The notes under the pieces: generated by a model | What the model was told of the DNA's origin: nothing | The model's database searches: none | What the model saw: the letters and a program-made list of their open reading frames with translations, nothing else | Source of the DNA: Cloeon dipterum | Taxonomy: Eukaryota; Arthropoda; Insecta; Ephemeroptera; Baetidae | Reading direction: 5' to 3' | Length of the DNA: 64,000 bases | Assembly (NCBI RefSeq): GCF_949628265.1 | Contig: NC_088790.1 | Coordinates: forward strand, 10,172,545-10,236,544 | Made by a program: the position numbers and the translations under genes | Shown: piece after piece, positions 50,807 through 61,756 of the stretch | Numbering within the stretch: the first letter of the stretch is position 1 | Layout: each line of letters begins with the position of its first letter

Positions 50807-52112
50807 AGTGGAAGCCAAAGAAAGCGAGCGAAACAAAAATAAACCCTGGCAAACACTTTCCCTGCTTTTTGTCGAATATATTTTTCCCAATTTCCTTTTC
50901 TGCTGACGAAGGCAACTGGCATAAACTGGAGTGATTCCCTCATTGTCTCCTTCCATACTGGCTGCCTCACTTTCATTAAGAATTTAAGCAGCTCCAGCGA
51001 ACTCGCGCTGACAAGCGTGGCAGCAGGTGGAAAAAGGGGAAAAGTCGACTCAAGGCCGCACCGTTCGTTTGCTGAAAGCGTGCAGGCGTGGAAAAACAAA
51101 AGCGGCGTACGCGTGAATAATTCACCAGACGCACACGGGCCGGTTACCATCAACAAAGTATACCGAAGCATTGCGAAAGTTTTGCATCGCACCTTAAGCG
51201 TATATCTCATGTATTCCCTTTTGCACGATCTGTGGCACACTTGCCACTGTTTTTCGTCTCTGCAGAACTGAGACAATGCTCGGGATTATGTGGCTAACTT
51301 TCCTCTTGTTGCTGCGGGAAAATTGTACGCCAAGTTTGCTTATTGGATTTATTATTCTCTTCAAGTTTGTCTTTGAATTTTTACTTCGATTAAAACCAAG
51401 CTCCACTTTACTATGCAAGTGCTGCATTGCACGTTTAGTTCAGTCATATAAAAGAATAATTTCTCTGTGCAGGCTTGAAAAAATATCAAATGCAGATAAA
51501 TCCTTTTTGCCATTCCAAAACCTAGACTAGGCCAGATAATTTGTTGGTGTGTACGGTGGTTAATGCAAGTAGATTGAATTTTTCCTCCAAAAAATTACAG
51601 TGAATTGATAATATTTGGACCTTGCATATTAAGCTTAAGTCTAATATTCCATTGGTATTAAACTACTTAAAAAATTGGCAGCAATTTCACTCATTTATAA
51701 ATAAAATAAAAAGGCAGCAGCTGACTTTTTGTAGTTTCTATAGCTTACTCTTTTAATGTTTGACTCACTGAAATGTTCGAAATTTTAAATTATTGTAAAT
51801 TATGAACAATTCCATAGTTCAATGACTTGTTATCTTTGCCAAAGTCATCAATTAATCATAATTTTTTTGTTCACTACAATCATCACAAATGGACGTATTA
51901 CTCCTACGCAAATTAGGATTTAGAGCACAAACGTTGTTAAAATTGAATCAATTTTTCGACTGTAAACAGAGGTAAGAAAAATGGCCAACCTTGCTTCCTT
52001 GATGTTTTTCGTTCCACCAGACGTTCAGGGTTTAAATTATGAAAAAAATTACACATTCCTTCAGTATGTTTTATGAATTATACGATTGCACTCTTTATCT
52101 ATATCCACAAAG

Positions 52113-52276
52113 GTGTGGCAACAAGGGATTACCATGCCACTTTCAAAGACCCTAAAAGAATTGCATCTGTTTTTACTGTTCGCTCAACCATTTCCCTGTT
52201 TAGAGGCTGCAAACCTGAATTTAATGAAGGCGTCATCTTTCAAAAGCTACAACGTCCGTTGTTGCTTTTCAAATAC
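52113..52276 (+). repeat. Duplicated coding-like segment, copy 2
   Basis: 164 nt direct repeat of 50637-50806. It lacks two codons (in frame) near the start and continues to a TAA about 10 codons after the homology ends. Flanks do not match those of copy 1 beyond a few bases; an acceptor-like CACAAAG precedes it. Confidence 0.75.
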
Positions 52277-54853
52277 TCGACTCTCAGAGCTCATTTCATG
52301 TAACGTAGCAGCCAATCCAATCGACTCAAATACTTTTATTTTGACTGTTCAGCCACTTTAAAAATCATTCAATATCTAACAGAGTTAATCTTAATTTGAA
52401 GCTTGAATAATATTTTTGGAAAACTGGATGCACAACAAATTATGTCAGTTTTTCAGCTTATACAAAATTTATGATTTAACAGAACAGGTTTCTCAGATCG
52501 AATCTCCCACACGCTGGAAAGAGAAACGATCATGAACATCTATACTGTCTTTTATTTGCTACAAAAAAGAGAAACAAAACATTATTTTAACGAATCAAAT
52601 CTGTCTGAACGTTCTGCAAATAATGATGCAATAGTCAGCTGATGTAACTCTATTTTTACCAACAGTAAAAAAGGCGCTCCACTGTCAAGCATGATGCTAT
52701 TTTGTAAGTGTACAATTTTTATGAGTTCGAGCACTCTACTCTATCAAATTTTCACAGAGGGCACCTGCGATTCGTCGATCGTTGCTTTCAGAACATAAAT
52801 GAGAAGGAAAAATATCAAACACAGGGAGCAATCAAAAGTTGAATTTTCCTGCAAGGTTCTTCCCGGGAGAAGCTATTTTGCTGCAATAAGCAAATTCGCA
52901 ATATGTGATTTTTTTAGCCTCTGCTCATAGCACATCGCGTGGGGTATGAGTTCAATATTGCGTCCCAATAACATCGTCAAGCGGATAACTCAACAAAACA
53001 AGCAAATAGGCTGGTTTGAAATAGATAAGTTAACAAACAAGTTATTCATATTTTCCTATTCTACAAAATAAATATAGCTGTGAGCTTGAAACACGCGGTC
53101 TCGTGTCTGATGAGTCGACCAAATTGCACTGCAACGCGCCCAGTTTGTGCGGGAAGGTCCCGACGAATAAGGCTGAAAAGGAAAATACTTGATTGGCAAG
53201 CGCTAAAAAGTGACACATTATGCGCTACGTGTGCCGAGTCAGAATCAGTCCACTGTATTCGTCTTGCTGCGGCCGCCCACAGCGGCTCTTTCCAGCTGCG
53301 CGCTCCGTGTGCGGGAAACACAAAAGAATTGCGTAAATTAGTCTCTATCAGATGTATGGTGCGCGTGGGCGCGAGAGCCGCATGTGCAAACATCCCGAAT
53401 GGTGCACATAACCAGATATGGTCCACGAACAAAAAGGGCCACACTGCCGCGCGTGTTTTCATTTATTAAAATACTGGTGGCACATTTCCGCCTTGTCTGC
53501 AGTCAAATGTCGACGCAAGGCCAGGCTGAAGGCGCGTAATGTACAGGCTCGCCCTAACTGCAACAAATTCATGCGCTTTCAAAACATCTAGGAAGTTTGT
53601 TTTTCACGTGTTTATTTTCCCAAAATTATTTTTAAAAGGGTCTATTATTAATAAAATAATAATAATAATTTTCCAGAAATAATTGTACTGATTGTGGCTA
53701 TCTGCATTAATTTAAATAGGGATAATCTCTCAAAGCACACCATCGAAGCTCATTTGAAGAGATTTTAACAAAGATACTGTCACAATTTCATTCTCTCCCC
53801 AGAATAACAAAACCATCCCTGCGTATCATTGTGCAAACCGAGATGGCTCGTTGGCAAACTGGGAGCAAATTTTGGTCGTTTTTGTACGCATTGTGCGTTA
53901 CATGTGTCACATATTCGTTGAAATCTTTGCTGTCTCTCCTACTCAAAATCCGCGTGACTCATTACTTATGTCATTCTGTGCACAGAAATTTGCTTTTGTA
54001 AAATTATTGCTCAACATGCTCTCCCCTCTCTCTTTTTTAATTAGTGTCATTCACTTCTTGTAAAAATGATTAAAGCACATTCAACTAGACAAAAAATTTA
54101 TTTTTTATTTTTACCAGCAGCCAGTCATATTAAAAAAAATTATTCAATTATATGGAGAAATTTTCACAGGTCATCATGAATACTTCGTACTGTCTTATCC
54201 CACGTATTTTTCCGAACCATTGCATTAAAGAAGAATTTAATGTTAAATACATTGGGATTTTTTTCCTGTAGGAAACAATCATATGGAAATTTACAATTCT
54301 ATTTTAAATTGCTTTTCGTCCTTTCTACATCAGTTTAAAGAAACGTCGTTTTGTAGCACTGTATTCTTAGAATGCTTTTGAAAGTTGTCTCCTTATTTCT
54401 TTAATTACGATCCAACAAAGAACACAGTCTCTCGTTTCATTTCACACCCCCTACTGTTTATGCTTCAAGAAAACGTAAAATCAATTCTTTGTCTTGAGAT
54501 TAAAATTAAATAGCAGCAATATACAAACCACAAAGTTTAATATCAAACACAAATCCACACGCGCCAACAAACAAGATGAAACTTTTTTAATATAACACTT
54601 TGCCCCTAGCTGTTAATCGGAAAGGCAGAATAAAGAAAATATTGACATTTCTTGAAGATCAGGTTCGTTCGATATGAAAATGTATAAAAAGTTAAACTCG
54701 GCATTGCTGTGGCACTTCAATCGCAAAGATAAGTTGATAAGAGAGAGTTGATAGCAGTTTTTTGAAAATTATAACCTGGACATTTCAATATGAAGGATAG
54801 CTGACATGATAATATTTTATATCATTAAAGTAATTTTCAAAGAGTTTTAGAAC

Positions 54854-54873
54854 CGGGTTTGCTTTCAAACCCG
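54854..54873. repeat. Perfect inverted repeat (hairpin)
   Basis: cgggtttg at 54854-54861 and caaacccg at 54866-54873 form an 8-bp stem with a 4-nt loop. It lies just upstream of a candidate plus-strand first exon. Confidence 0.7.
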
Positions 54874-54930
54874 TGGGAGCCGGTGGTGATCATATGTGAG
54901 TAATTAGAGCGCTCCGGTTGCTGACTGAGA

Positions 54931-54948
54931 GGGGGCGCACGCGCCCCC
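54931..54948. promoter_or_regulatory. GC palindrome containing an NRF1/Ewg-type site
   Basis: gggggcgcacgcgccccc is an 8-bp-arm inverted repeat around AC. Its core GCGCACGCGC fits the NRF1 (Drosophila Erect wing) consensus GCGCAYGCGC, a common core-promoter element. It sits 10 nt before an ATG and about 115 nt before a strong donor. Confidence 0.45.
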
Positions 54949-54957
54949 AGGAGGGGC

Positions 54958-55063
54958 ATGCGGCGGCCACTGCGCGACTGGTTGCATGTCACTCGGGTCG
55001 CGATCGCCTCCGTGCCAACATCTCTCCGCAAGAATCCCGCCCTCCGCAGCTCTGAGAGCAAAG
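54958..55063 (+). other. Candidate first exon (plus strand) with strong donor
   Basis: From an ATG at 54958 the frame is open for 35 codons (MRRPLRDWLHVTRV..., Arg-rich) to a consensus donor AAAG|GTGAGT at 55064. It may instead be untranslated leader. No acceptor partner is identified in the window, so the first intron would be long. Confidence 0.4.
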
Positions 55064-57550
55064 GTGAGTCTTGAAATGCGTTTCGGCTCTCTCTTTTTCT
55101 TGTGTCCGTGACACTCGTTATTTTTCTCTGCCCGCATCCGCAGAGATTTTAATTAAAAACTCTTTCCAATGCGAGAATATAATTGGTAAAGCAGAGTGCG
55201 TTAACGCGTCTCTCCACCTTTTTTTAGAAAGCACGCGAATAGCTGCTTAAATTTATCGTGAATTTTAATCAAGGAACCGGTTGAGTAACTGTTTATTTTA
55301 TCTGCGTGCGGTTAGGGTTCTTGACCAGAGCTACATCGGTGCGATTATTGATGTTTAAACAAGCTAGAGAAAAATTTTTAACGATAGCCTGTGAAGGTCA
55401 AGTTCACTAGACGCTTCAAAGACGTAAAAACTCGTAATTTTATTTTATTAATTCGTTGTATAAAATAAATACACTTTTGAACGGGATACAGTCACAAAAT
55501 GGATATTTGGCGCAGGGAAGACTATATCCTTAAAAATCAGAAATAAATTCGTTAGCAATTTTTCTCTCGTTCAAAACCAAAAACAAATTTTTCCCTGATT
55601 GAACAGCAGTGCAGTTGTTCTTCTATGAGATTATAATTCAAATGTTTTTTTAAAACAAATAAATTAACATCAGCACAAAATGGGGATCAATGGAAAATTG
55701 AAATCGTCTAGATTATAAAACTTTCTACGATTCTACCAAAACCAATTGTTCAGCCCTTTAATTAATCAAGAAATGCTTGAAAGGACACGTGACTACATAA
55801 TTAGTGCAACTCCGTGATTTGTCTGGCGAAAAACGGAACGTTTTGAAGGTGGTTCTTGAGACAGTTGGAAATTCTTTTGAATCCTTTGTTTCTAGCTAAA
55901 TGATTAGAGTTAATTTAACAAAAAATGAAAACTAATCTGATTATTTTTATCTCCACTGTATGAAAATTAAAAGAATTTGGCGCGACATTTTTTGACAGGT
56001 CTTTTTGTCAGTGTTTCAAACGGAAATATATGGCCAGTAAATTTAAGTTTGATATATTGTGGGTGCTCGAATTGATCTGCAGCGGCTATCATAATATCAT
56101 TAGCAAGCAAGGGACATAAATGTCATTGACTAATATTCCTAACAAACTCTAAAAATGTTATCAACTTGACCAGAGATTACAAACAATAGAGGAAACCCTA
56201 TTTAGAAACATGTGAGAAACACTGCCAAATTGTTAGGCTCGTAAGAGAGGCCGAAGAGAGCCAAACACTCATAAATTAGCAACAAAATCTGCTCTTTCTC
56301 TAGTACCAAGGACGAGGCGCTTTTACGCCCATGTAAACACTCGCGCGCTGTATATTACCCTCTCCCAATGATTTACACCCATTCTCCCTAATTTCCTCGT
56401 TTCGTCAGCTCAAATCATGAACAGCTCGTTCCGCGAAGTTCGTCGTGAATCTGATTGCAAATTCCTACGAAAACCCCACTGTATAATTAATCAGCGAGTT
56501 ATGCGCCACATGTACGACCGCTGAGAATGTCATCATGTCATTGTAACATTGTGGAACCGAATAATGCAAATAAGCAAAGACGCGCAACTTCACCGAAATG
56601 AAGCTATTTTTAAGCATATATTCCTATACATACTCTTTTACGTTCCTTACCATTTCGAAACACTTACTTTACTTATATTATCATTCTTCTAATTCATCGA
56701 TTCGTGATGAGTGCGATTGTGTTCTAAAATCAACGAAACGTGCTGAATGATTTGATCCGCTCTCCCCTTACTATACCGATCCGAGCGACGCGCCTGTTAA
56801 GAAGCTTTTCGCAAGTGGTGCCAGGATTATTTTGATTTGCCCGCGATGGGTTTCAATGGCAGCTGCCGTCGCTATGGGTTCGAAGTCAGAGATCTGCCAT
56901 GATTATAAATACACTTTCATTCACTGTCGCTCCCGAGTCTCTCATTTTCTTGCCTTTCACTGGAAAAATAATTAAAATGTCTATCTTTCTGTATCCTCAA
57001 ATACATTCAAAATGTGATGGGAACCTTAAAGTGGATTGACGCAGGAAAAATGAAACAGGAAATTATTTTTGCATTTTGTATTGGAATTCCGAACATTTTC
57101 CTCCAAGCTAACTTATTTATTCCGCGCTAAACTAGTTTCTACCTGAGGCCCTTAATTCATGAGCAAGCAGTTATTTTACCCTCACTCAAGCATTAATAAT
57201 AATTCAGTGTATTTATGCAAAAGAAAGTGTAGGGGTGATAAACTGATTGTATTTTGCGGGGAGCGCTCTAGCACTCGCTGTCAGTACACAACAATGATTT
57301 TTGATTAAATATTTTTTAGACTCGAGAAAGGTATCAGTTAAAATAAATAAATAATACTAGCCACAGTAAAAATTGGGATTTTCCTAATTATTCAAAAGAT
57401 TACAGTACTTGAGCCTTCGGGTAAACTTCTCTCTAAAATTTACAGGACAATAACCTGATTTGATTTTGGCATTTAGCTTAATCCTTTGATTTTTCTAAGC
57501 AATAGAGAAGCAAGAATTTTAACCAGCCATGAAATTTGAGTTTTCGAGCA
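55064..57550. other. AT-rich stretch before the assembly gap
   Basis: No coding exon seen. Could be the first intron of the candidate transcript starting near 54.9 kb. Confidence 0.4.
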
Positions 57551-57750
57551 NNNNNNNNNNNNNNNNNNNNNNNNNNNNNNNNNNNNNNNNNNNNNNNNNN
57601 NNNNNNNNNNNNNNNNNNNNNNNNNNNNNNNNNNNNNNNNNNNNNNNNNNNNNNNNNNNNNNNNNNNNNNNNNNNNNNNNNNNNNNNNNNNNNNNNNNNN
57701 NNNNNNNNNNNNNNNNNNNNNNNNNNNNNNNNNNNNNNNNNNNNNNNNNN
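57551..57750. other. Assembly gap (200 N)
   Basis: Exactly 200 undetermined bases; the true length is probably unknown. Gene structure across it cannot be read. Confidence 1.
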
Positions 57751-57957
57751 CTTCGCCCTTGAGGTCAGACAAGACCATCAGAACTGCTGAGAAATCGAAC
57801 CCTGGCATCAGGGTAGCCCTCGAGTGATAAATATGAATAAATTTCCGTATGTTGCCGATTTACCGAATCCTGTGGGCTCATTATTTGTTTGGTCTGCAAG
57901 ATCTGCAATCCCTTGGAACGGCCAAGTCGTGAGATTTCAGAAAATGCAATTTTACCC

Positions 57958-58142
57958 TTAGGAAGCCATCAGGGTGCGCAGGTAACGCTCTGATGTGCCC
58001 AAAATCTCGTTCCTGAACGCCCTGATGGCTTTCAAAGGGTCGAACTGTTTTCCATTTTCCAAGCAGTAGAGATGAAGATTATTTTTTATGTTTGTCAGGT
58101 TTAGGCAATTTCGAGACACGGGAGATGCGCAGGTTGCATAGC
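57958..58142 (-). CDS. Terminal coding exon of an unidentified gene beside the gap
   Basis: From an acceptor (TTTATTTATCAG) at 58143 a phase-1 exon encodes YATCASPVSRNCLNLTN, then LYCLENGKQFDPLKAIRAF and ERYLRTLMAS before a TAA at 57958-57960. Only this frame is open across the exon. The three Cys and lack of low complexity suggest a secreted or extracellular domain end. A weaker candidate upstream exon (MKMDKRLKKVSTKLRIE) at about 58195-58245 would leave a 34-nt intron, too short to trust. Just before the gap, a minus-strand stretch (57751-57815, LMPGFDFSAVLMVLSDLKG) may be another exon. Family unknown. Confidence 0.5.
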
Positions 58143-61100
58143 CTGATAAATAAAGAAATATCCAGCTTTAACGCACTTTCGATCCTTAGCTTTGTGGAGA
58201 CTTTCTTTAATCTCTTATCCATTTTCATCTGAGCAAGCACTTTCTTCCGAATTAATTATAATTATTTTAGTTTCCTGCTTAACTGCGTTACTTATTTAAG
58301 AAGTGGAAATATTGCCGGCACCGTCCATTGTAAATAATCCCGGTTTCCATAGAATCGAAGCTACGAGCTAGAGTTGAGCTTGAATGCGAACAGAGACAAA
58401 GTCGTGCGAATCTATGTTAATTTGCGACTGCCATGCTCGTCCAGTGGCTGGTCTTTGATAAGCGCCTGAGGGTTGTGAAAAACAGTCGGTTTGTTGAAAT
58501 GGTGTTTGTCATCCAAAAGTGAATACTGCAAATTGATTTTTATAAACATCTAGAAGTTCGCAAAACACTGAGATGGAAAAAACTAAAATTATTTCTATAA
58601 AAGAGACAACCAATTTTTTTTTCGGGAAATCCTTAAGAACACGTTTAAATTCTATCTTAAAAATGGCAATATTTCTGTAGAAAATGTGGTTTCAAAATTA
58701 GTATCCAGTCACGTCCAGCCAAGAATTTATTTAATTAAATATTTTTAAAAACATATTGAGATGAGGGGCGTTAATTTACATTTTATAGGTTATTTTACAT
58801 TAAAAATAGATTAATAATACATTATTTGAAGTCTCGATATCATCAAGCAAACCAGTTTTATTCATACATTTCGCAATGGCCATCGTTTAAATTATAGTTT
58901 TTTTTTTCAAAAAATTTATTGTTAGCTTTGAGGTGCTGCCCTCGAGTCACTTCAACTTAGAGGAAAATGTCTGGCATAATTCGACATGATTTGTTTGTTT
59001 GTTTATTCTAACAATTAGTCATAAAATTAATTAATGTCCCACACTCAAAATGAAAGGAAAGTAAGAGAGGGCGACACTTCAGGCAAACATTTCCAGGAGG
59101 GCAAATCCATAGTTGGTTCAAGTGATAAAACATTTATGTTTACTTTTGAATCGATTAATCCACATTGCATTCATCGCTATCGCTATAATAGCATTTAATT
59201 AAGAGTAAGTATGAAAAATTAGGAATTCAGAATAAGTTTGACTTGTCGAAATGCAAATTTGGAATTAATCCTCAATATGTCATAAAGGTATCGACTTTTA
59301 TAATTTTTTTAACCTCTTTTTTAGTAACTACACATTTTTATCCATCAGCGGAAGCAAAAAGAAACTACAAGTCAGTACATATACAAGATCAAGGCCGAGA
59401 AGTAGTTAAGATGTTTTTCACGCCCCTATATGTAGCGTCCGTTTTCACTTTTGTGTGGCGTGCTGCTCTTAATTAATAATGTCCGCGGGAGCACAAACAT
59501 TGCGAACATTCGTCAGCCAAGCACGGCCCAACGCCATTGTGCATGCGATGCAAATCAAACAAACACGCCGCCGCTCTCGCGCATTGATTTCCGCTGCCGC
59601 CGCCGCCACCGCCGCATTTAAGCCGCCACTTTCCCGCGACCGGCGGCGGATTAGGTTGGAGTTGGACGGGCGCGGATTTTCGGATTAAAAGACGCCTTTC
59701 AGCACGTCTTTCCGCTCGCTTGCTGATCTGACGGCCGACGAAAGAAACATCTCGTCGCGAGCTTAATGCGCTTGATACCAGCAAACTCGAGAAGAAGGCT
59801 GGAAAGTAATTCGCCTTATCAATAGCAGGGAAATGCGTAAACCTGGCATTTGAATCGAGAATCACTCGCATTGATGGGCTGAATACACATGCTAGATAGA
59901 TTGAATTGCAAATCTGATGTGAACCGAGCAAGGCAGCAGTAGTATCAAAGAAATTTTCAATCCGATTATGCAATTGACAAAAAAAAATACCTAAATTTGA
60001 TAGTTTTATTTATAATTTTTAAAAGTTGTGTAGATCGTTTTAAAAATTATATAAGATGTTTTTTACAAATGAATACTGAAAGAGTTTTGTAATTAAGAAG
60101 TAAACAAGAAATCGGCGCTAAGGGTGGAAAACATGATAAGACATTTTATAGTCGGCTGTGCTACAAATTTGGAGAGGGGAAATCATTGCCTAAAATAGTT
60201 AAATGAAACCAAAGCAATTATTTTCATTTTGTCAGATAAATATTGTGGACCTATCAGTTTTTACCAAAATTTACCATTTAAACGTGATTAATTTCCTGAA
60301 ATCGCATTTCTTAAATTTCTTGTTTCAAAACTTAATTTTATGCCTTTTTTGTCTCTTGGCTGAACCTCTGCTTTAAGCTGATCAAATGTCATGGAAGTGG
60401 TAGTCTATTGAAAGAGTTTCCGATCAGTAGACTAATGTCTTAAATCACCCAAGATTGACCTCGTTTAAAAGCCGGATTGAGCTTTCTTTGCATTCGCACC
60501 AACTGTTGAAACTTTGAGTGACGAGGGTTTGCCGAGCCTTTGTGAACTTTGCTAAGTGTCAATGCCGGAAGCCACGGTGAGAAAACTTTCCACTTCGGCT
60601 GATGTGAGGCAAGTTCGTAAGGATCCGAGGCGTGGAGGGTAATTATTAAATGGGCTTAAAAGGAGCTCTTATTTCAATTTTAAGGGGACATTTTTCAAAA
60701 GAGAGGATGTTGTCAAGGTCTGAAAATAAATTTAAATCACAGAATTTCAGAAACAAAAATTTTGCTAAGATCAGCACCAAATCTTCTCTTTTATACAGCC
60801 TATTAAAAATACTGATTGATTGCTATAATACTTGACTTGTATTAAGGATACCAAGGATCAATGGGTTGGCTCAATCAGTCATTTTCCGACTGAGAACCAT
60901 AGTGATGGCTTGATTCGACGCTCAGTGATGGCTGGGTTACGGCACTTTGAGGCATGCTAATGAAAGCGTAGTAAAGAAGCGAGTTTCCGACAAGATTGTG
61001 ATATGATTTGCGTCACACTTATTAAATATGCTTATTGAATCGGAAAAAACACTCGCGAAATTCGCACAGAAGGCAAAAAGAGCCTCTTGTCTGCCCACAT

Positions 61101-61492
61101 ATCGACGCCATCTTTGTTTCATTAATAGTCAATTCTGCACAGATTAAAGCCATTATGCTATTTTTAATTTCAATAATGAAAAATTAACCACGAAAAAGGA
61201 AAATGTCGTAGAAAAAAGAGGGCTTTCATTAATTTATATGAAATTCCAGTGCCTTTTCTATTGCGCCGAGCGCAAAAAAACCGTGGACTCTGCCAATTAA
61301 AGGTCTCGTCAAGAGGGCTGCACTCGACACAATTTCGCCTGCGTAAAGTGCGGTATTAAAGTTGCTGAGTGCGGTCCTGCCGAGGAGGCGGAGGAAAATC
61401 AGCAGTTGTCCACTTTTACGAGCCAATTAGTGGGTCGGCTGAGCACGCGGCGAAAAAGGTGAACCGACTGCTGCCTCATTCATCACGGGCCG
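58143..61492. other. Gene-poor region with a GC-rich island at 59480-59760
   Basis: The island includes a (GCC)n-type run at 59592-59615 and ggcggcgg sequence. Frames are open on both strands there (166 codons minus, 69 plus), as expected of GC-rich DNA; none has convincing features. Confidence 0.4.
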
Positions 61493-61729
61493 ATGGAATC
61501 TGCGGGGCGCGCGTGCACGACTAGAATAACAACGCCGCGTCCCAAAGATAATCATCGCGGATGGCGTCTCGTTCTCGTGGCTTTGCTGCTGCTTGTGCAC
61601 ATTCATCACGCAAACACACAGCCGACTTGGCCGCCACCGCCGCCGAAACGTGCATTTTCCTATAGGCGGAATTCGGCCGCGACGATGCGCGAATGGCAAT
61701 TTCTGGGGTGGATTCTTACAAGATGCAGG
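61493..61729 (+). other. Candidate first coding exon with signal-anchor-like segment
   Basis: The ATG frame reads a 23-residue polar start, then GWRLVLVALLLLVHIHHANT, a signal-peptide or signal-anchor-like stretch, then QPTWPPPPPKRAFSYRRN, which has poly-Pro and a KR dibasic site. A possible donor (TGCAGG|GTAGTG) at 61730 leaves phase 0; reading on ends at 61756. It lies in a GC-richer patch. No downstream exon identified. Confidence 0.35.
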
Positions 61730-61756
61730 GTAGTGAAAAATATGGCGTATGCCTGA

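Larger units (their letters stand above)
41500..54840. other. Gene-poor AT-rich region with scattered GC-richer islands
   Basis: No confident gene. GC-richer islands occur at about 42540-42960, 45480-45900, 47210-47620, 48870-49130, 50900-51170 and 53080-53540. Open frames of up to 168 codons occur in some of these islands, but lack consistent splice sites or family features. It may be intronic or regulatory sequence of a gene outside the window. The duplicated segments at 50637 and 52113 are listed separately. Confidence 0.45.

Noticed and set aside
50770..51276. 168-codon minus-strand frame next to duplicated segment copy 1
   Set aside because: It crosses the end of the duplicated block in the wrong frame and shows no domain; copy 2 does not preserve it.
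50637..52276. Reading the duplicated pair as classic mutually exclusive exons
   Set aside because: The homology ends at AAATAC in both copies but copy 2 has no GT donor there, and the upstream acceptor-like sites are not equivalent.
53061..53469. Overlapping frames of 133 (minus) and 129 (plus) codons
   Set aside because: Both strands are open in the same GC-richer patch, no splice sites or motifs stand out, and composition is not protein-like.
59473..59973. 166-codon minus-strand frame with a poly-Gly run
   Set aside because: Explained by the (GCC)n-rich island; both strands are open and no family features appear.
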